13,983 nucleotides of DNA from Rhodospirillales bacterium. Its GTDB lineage: Bacteria > Pseudomonadota > Alphaproteobacteria > Rhodospirillales > Magnetospirillaceae. The notes under the pieces are model-generated. The model worked only from the letters and a program-made list of their open reading frames with translations, was not told the origin of the DNA and made no database searches. This document shows positions 1 to 11,599 of this stretch, in pieces. Position 1 is the first letter of the stretch. Every line of letters begins with the position of its first letter. The position numbers were made by a program, and so were the translations under genes. The stretch lies in assembly GCA_030040955.1 (NCBI GenBank), contig JASHSH010000393.1:1-13983 (forward strand), given 5' to 3'.

Positions 1-7
1 CTCCCGA

Positions 8-35
8 TTGAGAGCGGGAAGCGCGTCCATAGAAT
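8..35 (+). promoter_or_regulatory. Candidate sigma70 promoter upstream of the PAS/pseudokinase gene
   Basis: A -35-like TTGAGA (8-13) and a -10-like TAGAAT (30-35) are separated by 16 bases. Each hexamer matches the housekeeping consensus at five of six positions. Transcription would begin near base 42, leaving a leader of about 260 bases before the ATG at 302, or a short leader before the small ORF that ends at 305. Pattern match only; this is the best promoter-like pair in the left part of the window. Confidence 0.45.
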
Positions 36-98
36 ACGTGGTCAGCCGCAAAGGCGATGATTCAGGGCATCGCGCGGTCGCGGCGACGGGGAGCGGTC

Positions 99-305
99 AT
101 GGGAAGCGATTCAAGCGGCAGACTTGGTGCGCAAGATATGTACGCGGGAGACCGCCGCGGCGGAGATAGTCCGGAATTCGGGATGGCTCGCGCCGCCCAG
201 CGTGCCGAGCCGCTTTGGCAGAGTTGCCGAAGCAAATGGCTCGCGGATGCCGAAACCGGGCGGCCGCCTGCGCTCCGGGCGGCTCAAGGCGAGTCGAACG
301 GATGA
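99..305 (+). CDS. Possible small upstream ORF, 68 aa, unknown
   Basis: An ATG at 99 is preceded by GGGGAG at a 5-base gap and opens a 68-codon frame. Its TGA (303-305) overlaps the ATG (302-304) of the next gene in an ATGA arrangement typical of translational coupling. An in-frame ATG at 57 gives 82 residues but has its AAAGG only two bases away. The product is rich in Arg, Gly and Ala, has no membrane segment and no motif I recognise. Third-position GC is only moderate (about 63% by my count), so coding is not assured. It lies directly behind the candidate promoter at 8-35. It could equally be untranslated leader of the downstream gene. Low confidence. Confidence 0.28.
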   Translation: MGSDSSGRLGAQDMYAGDRRGGDSPEFGMARAAQRAEPLWQSCRSKWLADAETGRPPALRAAQGESNG

Positions 306-1606
306 ACGCAAAACCGACTGCCTGCGACGCCCCACCTCCGGATATGATGATCGCCTCGAGGGCTAAGCTCGTCGCGCGACATGCTCCCTCGAGCGTTGAG
401 TCCACTTGGGCGGAGGACGGCGTGCCAGCCGCCAGATCGGGTCGGCACAAGAATCGGATTGCAAGGTCGACGGCGCGAACGACCTCCGCCGCCAAGATGC
501 CGCGACCGCCCTGGCGCGTCTCCGAGAGCGAAGCGTTCCTGCTGGAGATGCTGCCGATCGCTCTATATCGCGCCGACCGGGACGCGGGATTTTCCGGACC
601 GCGGCGGCTGGGCGATACACTGGCCAAGTCGATCGGATTCAAGCCGGTGGCGTTCGCCGCCAACGCCGACCTGTGGACGAGTTGCATCCATTCGGACGAT
701 CGCGGCCGAGTGGTGGCCCAGGTCGAGTCCTGTGGCGTGGGCCAGGGGTTCTCCGTGGTCTACCGCCTGATCTGCGCCGATGAATCGGAGCGCGTATTCC
801 TCGACCGTGGCACCGTGGTGGATCTCGGCCGAGGACGAATCGAGATTCGAGGTGTCTGCCTCGACATCACGGAGCGCGCGCGCACGGATCGCCGCCTGCT
901 GTGGTCGCGGCGCCTGGAGGCGATGGGCGCAGTGATCGAGGATATGGCGCACGATCTGATGAACATGCTGAGCGTGACCGTTTGGAATTTGGATAGCCTG
1001 ACGCTCGCCTTCGGCTCGATGGACATGGAAGAGCGCCACCGGGAACGGATGGCAATGGCGCTGACGAGCGCCACCTCCGGCGCGCGACTCTTCAAGGAGC
1101 TCGTCGCCTATGCGAAGCGGACCGTTTCGAGCCGCAAGGCAATCGATCCGGCGGACCTGCTTCGGCGTATCGAGCCTGCTCTGCGCCTCATGCTCGGTGA
1201 TACGGTCAAGCTTGCCGTCGAATTCGGCGAAGTTCCGGGCCAGCTTCGCACCGACGAGGCGGAGGTCGAGGCGATGCTTATCGCCCTCGCCTTGCGGGCG
1301 GGCCGGCGGCTGCCCGAAGAGGGGACGTTGCGGCTTCGCCTGTCCAGCGAAGTCGAGAGTGGAACAGCGGAACTTCCGGCCGGCGATTATGTCGCCTTCT
1401 CGTTCGACCATGCCGAACCGGGCGGTGCCGCGCCTCGGACTTTCGCCGGGAGCGCGAACGACTCGGACCCCTCCCCCGGCGACGACGCGCTCTGTCTTGA
1501 TCTGGTGAGCGACGCGGCGCGGCTGTTGGGCGGCCAGCTACGGACTGGCGTCGATGGCGCGGAGAGCGTCCGGCTGCTGTTGCCTCGTATCTACAGGTCG
1601 GATTGA
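302..1606 (+). CDS. PAS domain protein with HisKA-like helices and a degenerate catalytic domain (pseudo-histidine kinase)
   Basis: 434 residues. I chose the ATG at 302 because AAGGCGAG lies 8 bases upstream; the same frame is open to an ATG at 215, but that extension looks non-coding. Residues about 1-70 are low-complexity and basic. A PAS/PAC-like domain follows (about 74-193), ending in the usual GVCLDITERA. The dimerisation segment contains LEAMGAVIEDMAHDLMNM with the candidate phospho-histidine at H217. The region matching an HATPase domain has lost its key motifs. Where the N-box Asn should be it reads LIALALRAGRRL; the DxGxG of the G1 box is replaced by DHAEPGG; the glycine-rich G2 box is absent. 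ATP binding therefore seems unlikely. It could be a ChpT-like histidine phosphotransferase, a dimerising scaffold, or a decayed kinase. There is no signal peptide or membrane segment, so it should be cytosolic. It converges with a hybrid kinase gene, overlapping it by 16 bases. The degenerate ATP site is seen in the sequence; the role is inferred. Confidence 0.8.
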   Translation: MNAKPTACDAPPPDMMIASRAKLVARHAPSSVESTWAEDGVPAARSGRHKNRIARSTARTTSAAKMPRPPWRVSESEAFLLEMLPIALYRADRDAGFSGPRRLGDTLAKSIGFKPVAFAANADLWTSCIHSDDRGRVVAQVESCGVGQGFSVVYRLICADESERVFLDRGTVVDLGRGRIEIRGVCLDITERARTDRRLLWSRRLEAMGAVIEDMAHDLMNMLSVTVWNLDSLTLAFGSMDMEERHRERMAMALTSATSGARLFKELVAYAKRTVSSRKAIDPADLLRRIEPALRLMLGDTVKLAVEFGEVPGQLRTDEAEVEAMLIALALRAGRRLPEEGTLRLRLSSEVESGTAELPAGDYVAFSFDHAEPGGAAPRTFAGSANDSDPSPGDDALCLDLVSDAARLLGGQLRTGVDGAESVRLLLPRIYRSD

Positions 1607-3354
1607 TCGGCCAGCGCGCCACCGGTTCCGGCCTCGCTCCGTCTGCGAGCGCTCACGCCTTTGCGGTCGGTGCGCCGGCGCGTTGAGCGGACTGCCCCCG
1701 ATCGAGCGGGGGCTGCCTGTCCCAGCACCGAGTCGATCATCGCGGTGACTTTGCGCGCTCGATAGGGCTTGTCCAGTCTCGGCATCCCCGTGGCCGCGCC
1801 CTGAGGCAGTTCCGCGTAGCCGGTGGCGAGCACGACTGGCAATTTCGGCTTGAGCGCGGAGATGCGGTTGGCAAGCTCGATCCCAGTCATTCCGGGCATG
1901 GCGTGGTCGGTGATGACCAGATCCGGCTCCACATCGGCCTGGAGTAGCTGAAGCGCGTGCCGACCCGATTCGGCGATCGTGACGGTGTGTCCCAGATCGC
2001 TGAGCATCGCCATGCTTCCCTTGGCGACCATGGGATCGTCATCGACCAGCAGAATGTGGCAGGAGCGCGAAGGCAATGCCGCCTCCGCGGCCGGACGCTG
2101 CAACTCGTCCGGCGTGCGCCGGTCGACCGGCAGCCAGAGCTCGACCGTCGTGCCATGACCCAGCCGGCTTCTGATCCGCATCGCGCCGCCGGACTGCCCG
2201 GCCATGCCGTGAACCATCGCCAAGCCGAGACCGGTCCCCTTGCCAAGCTCCTTCGTCGTGAAGAAGGGTTCCGTGGCTCGGCGCGCGGTCGCTTCGTCCA
2301 TGCCCGTTCCGGTATCGGTCACCGCCAGGCAGACATATTGCCCGTGGGCCAGATTGGCGCTGAATTCCGGGCCACCCACGGTATTGCGCGCGGCGATGAC
2401 CAGGCTCCCTCCCCCCTCCATCGCATCCCGCGCATTCACGGCAAGATTCAGCAGGACGAGTTCGAGCTGGTTGGGATCCACGCGCACCGCCGCCAGGTCG
2501 GATAGGAAATCCGTGGAGATTTCGATCGTGGGGCCCACCGAGCGCTGCAGCAGCTCCTTCATTCCGGCCACGAGCTGCTCCACGTTCACCGACTCCGGGC
2601 GCAAGTCCTGCCGACGCGCGAACGCCAGCAGCCGCGCGGTGAGGTTCGCGCCCCGTTCCGCCGCCTCGATCGCGCCCATCACGTATCGCGCGAGCTGCGG
2701 CCGGCTTTTGACCCGGCGGGCCAGCGGTTCGAGATTGCCGATGATGGCGTTCAGCAGATTGTTGAAGTCGTGCGCCAGGCCGCCGGTGATCTTGCCGAGG
2801 CTCTCCAGTTTCTGCATCTCGTGCAATTGCGAGAGCGCGGCCTCCCGCTCGTGGGTTCGCTCTTCGACACGTTGTTCGAGATCGGCGTTCGCTCGCTCCA
2901 GATCGGCGGTGCGCTCGGCGACGCGCCTTTCCAATTCGAGGTTCAGCGCCTCGAGCTGACGCGTCTTCCTGTGCATCTCGGTGAAGAAGCGAACCTTCGC
3001 GCGCAATACCTCGGGGACCACGGGGACCGGCACATAGTCCACCGCTCCGTATTTGTAGCCTTTCAGCCGGTCGATATCGGCCAGCGCGATCGCCGAGACG
3101 AATATGATCGGCGTGTTCTCGAATCGAGGATGGTCGCGGATCAGCGATGCCAATTCGAAGCCGCTGAGCTCCGGCATGCATACGTCGATGAGAATGACGG
3201 CGATGTCCTTCTTGAGGAGGTGATCGAGCGCTTCGCGCGCCGATTCCGCCTTGACCAGCGTCTCGCCGAGCTCCCCCAGCACCGCCTCATATCCCAGCAG
3301 CTTCGCGGGCTGATCGTCGACGACGAGTATGTTCACCCGATCGAGTTCGGTCAT
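1591..3354 (-). CDS. Hybrid histidine kinase, REC-coiled coil-HisKA-HATPase-REC
   Basis: 587 residues from the ATG at 3354, which has GGGAAG a few bases upstream. The frame also reaches a TTG at 3390, but that sits by a -10-like element and lacks a ribosome site. Order of domains: receiver 1 (about 7-125, acidic pair D13/D14, phospho-acceptor D57, S87); coiled coil (about 127-182); HisKA with GGLAHDFNNLL (H195); complete HATPase (N-box N305, D347xGxG, GKGTGLGL at 371-378); receiver 2 (about 432-545, D483, K529); then a basic tail. Receiver 1 has Val (V110) where the conserved Lys precedes Pro, so its phosphorylation switch may be atypical. With no membrane segment it should be cytosolic, taking its input through receiver 1, probably from another kinase. 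It lies 164 bases downstream of the poly-HAMP kinase on the same strand and may share its transcript. The kinase family is certain; the partners are inferred. Confidence 0.95.
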   Translation of the reverse strand: MTELDRVNILVVDDQPAKLLGYEAVLGELGETLVKAESAREALDHLLKKDIAVILIDVCMPELSGFELASLIRDHPRFENTPIIFVSAIALADIDRLKGYKYGAVDYVPVPVVPEVLRAKVRFFTEMHRKTRQLEALNLELERRVAERTADLERANADLEQRVEERTHEREAALSQLHEMQKLESLGKITGGLAHDFNNLLNAIIGNLEPLARRVKSRPQLARYVMGAIEAAERGANLTARLLAFARRQDLRPESVNVEQLVAGMKELLQRSVGPTIEISTDFLSDLAAVRVDPNQLELVLLNLAVNARDAMEGGGSLVIAARNTVGGPEFSANLAHGQYVCLAVTDTGTGMDEATARRATEPFFTTKELGKGTGLGLAMVHGMAGQSGGAMRIRSRLGHGTTVELWLPVDRRTPDELQRPAAEAALPSRSCHILLVDDDPMVAKGSMAMLSDLGHTVTIAESGRHALQLLQADVEPDLVITDHAMPGMTGIELANRISALKPKLPVVLATGYAELPQGAATGMPRLDKPYRARKVTAMIDSVLGQAAPARSGAVRSTRRRTDRKGVSARRRSEAGTGGALADQSDL

Positions 3355-3392
3355 GTTGTCTTCCCGAGACCGAGAGCCGGCCTCATCCAAAC

Positions 3393-3398
3393 ATTCTA
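3393..3398 (-). promoter_or_regulatory. -10-like element upstream of the REC-HisKA-REC kinase
   Basis: On the minus strand TAGAAT matches the sigma70 -10 at five of six positions and would place a start site about 30 bases before the ATG at 3354. I find no TTGACA-like -35 at 16-19 bases, so the site is weak or activator-dependent, or chance. The gene may instead be read from the upstream kinase promoter. Confidence 0.22.
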
Positions 3399-3440
3399 AC
3401 CATCCCCCGCACCCCCGATGCTACGATACCCGTCACTTCG

Positions 3441-3484
3441 TCCGACATCGAGCGTCGCGTCGGAGCCGGCCCGTCCGTAGCCGG
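3441..3484 (-). other. Two hairpins in the gap after the poly-HAMP kinase
   Basis: TCCGAC (3441-3446) pairs with GTCGGA (3459-3464), and CCGGC pairs with GCCGG within 3466-3484. They lie 35-80 bases past the stop codon of the large kinase. No T-run follows on either strand, so they are not a clear intrinsic terminator. They could protect a 3' end, or only weakly attenuate read-through into the next kinase gene. Confidence 0.3.
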
Positions 3485-3518
3485 GGAAATCCGGCCAACA
3501 GGCGTGCTAGCCCGCGCG

Positions 3519-9314
<5,796 letters not shown>

Positions 9315-9818
9315 CGGGCGTCCCCCACGCTAATGCGCGACAGCAGGTCAGGGCGGCGTGACCGAATCGCCATGCCATGCGACCAGGATGGACTGGAACG
9401 AGTTCGAGTCGGCTGATTCCAAATCACCATCGCGCGAATTGCCTCGTCCAAAACACTACGCGACGCGGCCATCTTGAATATGCCTCGGCGCGTCGCCTTC
9501 ATGCCTTCTGCTCGAGCGGGCGTTCGCACGCCCGGTCGAACCGCGGATCAATGCCGGGGCGCTTCCTTCAACCTGCGCCCGGCGGCCATGTCCGCTCTCC
9601 AGTGATCCGAATGGTCCCGGCGCGACCCACCCGCCAGCGCCCTGCATGGCTTCGCTTTTGGGCCGACTCGCTGGCCCTGTGCGATGATAGCCGGCACGGA
9701 ATTGGCCGACCAAAATCTCCGCCACCGTTCGCCTCGATTGGCGCGCCTCATGGCCGTTCCAGCGCGTCCCCGCAAGATTTCGCCTCATTCAGGCTATCGG
9801 GGTTGGCGCGGTGGACGT

Positions 9819-9863
9819 ATCGGGGAATCCCTGATGCCACGGGAGGGTAACTACCTAAGCCCG
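9819..9863 (+). other. Two adjacent hairpins, possible small-RNA structure
   Basis: ATCGGGG (9819-9825) pairs with CCCTGAT (9829-9835) across an AAT loop, with one G-U pair. CGGG (9840-9843) pairs with CCCG (9860-9863), enclosing a shorter AGG/CCT stem. A perfect terminator-like hairpin stands 37 bases further on at 9900-9923. Together they would give a compact plus-strand structured RNA. No promoter or known family supports this, so it is only a candidate. Confidence 0.22.
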
Positions 9864-9888
9864 TTGAAGGTCAGATCGGAGGTTTTCG

Positions 9889-9923
9889 CCAAGAAGAAAA
9901 AAGCCCTGGAATTCCAGGGCTTT
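9889..9923 (-). terminator. Intrinsic terminator, strong on the minus strand
   Basis: A perfect 24-base palindrome (9900-9923) has arms AAAGCCCTGGAA and TTCCAGGGCTTT. On the minus strand the stem is followed by TTTTTTCTTCTT, a good U-run. It would end transcripts of the DUF3572-like gene, whose stop codon lies about 140 bases upstream, or of an unrecognised RNA between them. On the plus strand only three Ts follow, so it may act weakly in both directions. Confidence 0.8.
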
Positions 9924-10007
9924 AAGGTTGGTCGGCTACGAGCGCCGGCTGAACGAGTGGTCGGGGGGCTGCGGGGGTCACTCGCGCACCGGGCGGCGGC
10001 CAAAGCG

Positions 10008-10058
10008 TTCGGGTTTGTCCCGAATCTTGTTCCGCCTTGCCCAAGCGGGCTGGCGAAC
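10008..10058 (-). other. Two hairpins directly after the DUF3572-like stop codon
   Basis: GTTC-GCC (10029-10036, one bulged C) pairs with GGCGAAC (10052-10058), and inside it GCCC pairs with GGGC over the loop AAGC. This begins two bases beyond the minus-strand stop codon. A second stem, TTCGGG with CCCGAA (10008-10024), follows immediately. Neither is followed by a T-run. They may stabilise the mRNA 3' end ahead of the true terminator at 9889-9923. Confidence 0.4.
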
Positions 10059-10060
10059 AA

Positions 10061-10432
10061 TTACAACAAGGCGGCCTCCCGTTCGGCTGGCGAGCGAACC
10101 GCCCTTGTGCCGCCGAATTCGTCGAAATCTTCTGGGGCTCGATCGTCACGACCGACGAATAGCTGTCGCGCGCGATAGGTTGCCTCGACCGATATCGCCG
10201 TGCGCCGGGAGAACTCGATGAGCGCTCCCTCGTCCGCGACCAGAAAGTCGAGCGCCGCCCGGGCGAGTTTGCTCGCGATCGGCCGTTGCGACAGCGCCGA
10301 ACCCGGCAAGCCGTTCGCGCTCAGAAAGCGATCGAGCATCGTCGGTCGCTCGCACAAAAACCCCAGCACCCGGACCGCGATCAGCTCGAGATTTTGGCTA
10401 TCACGGGTCCGCGTCGACCATCGGGAAGTCAT
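10061..10432 (-). CDS. DUF3572-like small protein
   Basis: 123 residues from an ATG at 10432 with GGAG about seven bases upstream. Residues about 14-90 are predicted mostly helical and carry the pattern I associate with the DUF3572 family: a start like LELIAVRVLGFL, then RFLSANGL, and the ALDFLVADEGALIEF segment. The last 30 residues are polar and probably disordered. There is no signal peptide or membrane segment, so it should be cytosolic. The function of the family is unknown to me. It lies 109 bases downstream of a NarL-type regulator on the same strand and could be co-transcribed with it or use its own weak promoter. Its stop codon is followed at once by hairpins and later by a strong terminator. 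The family call comes from memory of the pattern, not from a search. The main taxonomic clue it gives is alphaproteobacterial. Confidence 0.75.
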   Translation of the reverse strand: MTSRWSTRTRDSQNLELIAVRVLGFLCERPTMLDRFLSANGLPGSALSQRPIASKLARAALDFLVADEGALIEFSRRTAISVEATYRARQLFVGRDDRAPEDFDEFGGTRAVRSPAEREAALL

Positions 10433-10486
10433 GGAACGCTCCGCATCGTTCCGGAAGCGCCCACCGTGCCGCAGCCCGACCGGAAT

Positions 10487-10517
10487 GAGTATCGGGGCGA
10501 ATACCCATACGGGGCAA
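10487..10517 (-). promoter_or_regulatory. Weak promoter-like pair upstream of the DUF3572-like gene
   Basis: On the minus strand TTGCCC (10512-10517) and GATACT (10487-10492) each match the sigma70 hexamers at four of six positions, but the gap is 19 bases, longer than ideal. A T6 run (10516-10521) overlaps the -35. The same bases also form a bulged stem, GTAT-GGG with CCCATAC. Weak evidence; transcription may simply continue from the regulator gene. Confidence 0.22.
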
Positions 10518-10541
10518 AAAAGTCACGCAGAGCGCGCCGGA

Positions 10542-11201
10542 TTATTCCTCGGAGGAAACGAGTCCATTCCGAATGGCGAAGCGCACGAGCCCCGCGACAT
10601 CGTGGATATCGAGCCGCTCCATCAAGCTCGCGCGGTGCGATTCGACGGTCTTCACGCTCGCCCCCAACAGCTGAGCTATGCGCTTGCTCGCATGCCCCTC
10701 CGCGATCAGTTGAAGAATTTCCCGCTGGCGAGGCGTCAGTTGATCGAGCGGATCTTCCTTTCCCGGCGCGCGGCTTAAATACACTTCCACCACGCCCTTC
10801 GAGATCGCCGGGCACAGGAAAATCTGCCCCTGGGCGACCGATTCTATCGCCAGTCGAAGCTCATGCGGGGGAGACGTCTTCAGCAGATAGCCGGACGCGC
10901 CGGCGCGCATCGCTTGCTGGACCCATTTCTCGTCGGTGTGCATGGAGAGCACGACGACCCCCGTGCCCGGATGCTCCTTCACGATCTTGCGCGTGGCATC
11001 CAGCCCGTTCAGCGTCGGCATGGAAATATCCATGAGCACGATCGAGGGATGGTGCTTGGCGACAAGATTCAGCGCTTCCAGGCCGTCGCTCGCCTCGGCC
11101 ACGACCTCGATGCCGCTGAATTCCGCGATGAGCGAGCGCAGACTCGCGCGCACCAGCGTGTGGTCATCCGCGAGAAGAATCGTGATTTTTTGGGCGGTCA
11201 C
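10542..11201 (-). CDS. NarL/FixJ-family response regulator (REC plus LuxR-type HTH)
   Basis: 219 residues from a GTG at 11201. The frame runs upstream to an ATG at 11255 and further to 11486, but a consensus TTGACA overlaps that ATG, no ribosome site precedes it, and family members normally begin a few residues before the first strand, as VTAQKITILLADDH does here. AGGGA lies 11 bases before the GTG, a rather long gap. Receiver domain about 5-122: acidic pair D12/D13, phospho-acceptor D58 in VLMDISMP, S86, K108. A LuxR-type helix-turn-helix follows at about 153-215 (LTPRQREILQLIAEG, then SVKTVESHRASLMERL). It is a DNA-binding transcription factor activated by phosphorylation. No cognate non-hybrid kinase is adjacent; the hybrid kinases to its left are the nearest candidates, acting through a phosphotransfer protein. 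The 9-bp-arm palindrome at its own promoter suggests autoregulation (inference). Confidence 0.93.
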   Translation of the reverse strand: MTAQKITILLADDHTLVRASLRSLIAEFSGIEVVAEASDGLEALNLVAKHHPSIVLMDISMPTLNGLDATRKIVKEHPGTGVVVLSMHTDEKWVQQAMRAGASGYLLKTSPPHELRLAIESVAQGQIFLCPAISKGVVEVYLSRAPGKEDPLDQLTPRQREILQLIAEGHASKRIAQLLGASVKTVESHRASLMERLDIHDVAGLVRFAIRNGLVSSEE

Positions 11202-11219
11202 CTGATGGGGGTTCCCTGC

Positions 11220-11244
11220 GAGAGAGGAATAGGAATCCTCTCTC
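11220..11244 (-). promoter_or_regulatory. Inverted repeat centred on the -10 of the regulator promoter (candidate operator)
   Basis: GAGAGAGGA (11220-11228) and TCCTCTCTC (11236-11244) are perfect 9-base inverted arms around a 7-base spacer. The centre falls on the -10 region of the promoter starting at TTGACA (11255-11260), about 19-43 bases before the GTG start. This is a classical place for an operator bound by a dimer, perhaps the regulator itself. It could instead form a hairpin in the mRNA leader, since the start site would lie near its edge. Confidence 0.5.
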
Positions 11245-11260
11245 AAGACCGGCATGTCAA
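11232..11260 (-). promoter_or_regulatory. Sigma70-type promoter of the NarL-type regulator
   Basis: On the minus strand a perfect TTGACA (11255-11260) follows an A/T-rich stretch resembling an UP element (AAAATATTTT). At 17 bases spacing the -10 is GATTCC (11232-11237), a poor match, as is often seen at regulated promoters. Transcription would start near 11225. This supports translation from the GTG at 11201 and argues against the ATG at 11255, which the -35 overlaps. Confidence 0.5.
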
Positions 11261-11599
11261 AAATATTTTCGACGGCTCGCCACCGTTCGCGCGGGTCGGT
11301 CCACTTTTTGTCACCGTCTTGTCGAGCGCCTTGCCGCTTCCGTAGCCGAGCCCGTGAAGCACGGCGGCGCCGTGCTATCGCGCGTGTCGGTTCGCCGGCG
11401 AGGAGCTCGAACTTCTGCCTCGAGGACGGCAATCGAGGCGACGATCTCGTCTCCATCGCGCCCGAAATTGTCACGGAAGGTGCCACGTCGACGAGAGTCC
11501 ATGAACGCGAGAAGCCGGATCGAGATCGTGGGGTCCGGCGGCGCGGAGAGACTTCCCTCCGCAGTACACCATTGCCGTAGCTGTACGGAGGAACACTAA
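11261..11599. other. Divergent intergenic region between the regulator and the OmpA-family lipoprotein
   Basis: About 340 bases with no gene I can support. Plus-strand frames of 81 and 108 codons here are Arg-rich and unlike known proteins. One stem stands out in mid-region: GAGGCGA pairing with TCGTCTC (one G-U pair) over a CGATC loop, near 11430-11450. I found no convincing -35/-10 pair for the plus-strand lipoprotein gene, although its leader must begin here. Confidence 0.5.
11586..11593 (+). promoter_or_regulatory. Strong ribosome binding site of the OmpA-family lipoprotein
   Basis: CGGAGGAA lies six bases before the ATG at 11600, close to the ideal Shine-Dalgarno sequence and stronger than any other in the window. 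It fixes the start codon and suggests high expression, as is usual for abundant envelope lipoproteins. Confidence 0.8.

Larger units (their letters stand above)
9315..10060. other. Long stretch without a convincing gene between the poly-HAMP kinase and the DUF3572-like gene
   Basis: About 745 bases. Open frames of 60-165 codons exist in several phases but show no family resemblance, and are Arg/Pro/Ser-rich as expected from GC-rich non-coding DNA. The left part must hold the leader and promoter of the large kinase; I find no good -35/-10 pair there (the nearest is a weak TTGGAC at 9446-9451). The right part holds a run of hairpins (9819-9835, 9840-9863, 9900-9923, 10008-10024, 10029-10058), listed separately where they merit it. 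The density of structure allows for a small RNA, but none matches a family I can name. Confidence 0.6.

Noticed and set aside
563..1411. 282-codon minus-strand frame opposite the pseudokinase gene
   Set aside because: Composition is that of an antisense shadow, and the plus-strand frame carries clear PAS and HisKA motifs.
3355..3390. Longer N-terminus of the second hybrid kinase from TTG at 3390
   Set aside because: No ribosome site upstream, it abuts a -10-like element, and the ATG at 3354 has GGGAAG at proper spacing and starts just before the receiver domain.
9377..9850. 157-codon plus-strand frame and overlapping minus-strand frames in the long intergenic region
   Set aside because: No ribosome site of note, Arg/Ser/Pro-rich composition and no motif.
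9924..10060. Stem-loops resembling part of a tRNA
   Set aside because: The stems do not assemble into a cloverleaf on either strand; no acceptor stem or anticodon arm is found.
10286..11035. 249-codon plus-strand frame opposite the response regulator
   Set aside because: Antisense to an intact REC-LuxR gene; Arg/Pro/Ser-rich with no motif.
11202..11486. Up to 95 extra N-terminal residues on the NarL-type regulator
   Set aside because: The extension is Arg/Ser-rich, crosses a TTGACA promoter element and an inverted repeat, and is not typical of the family.
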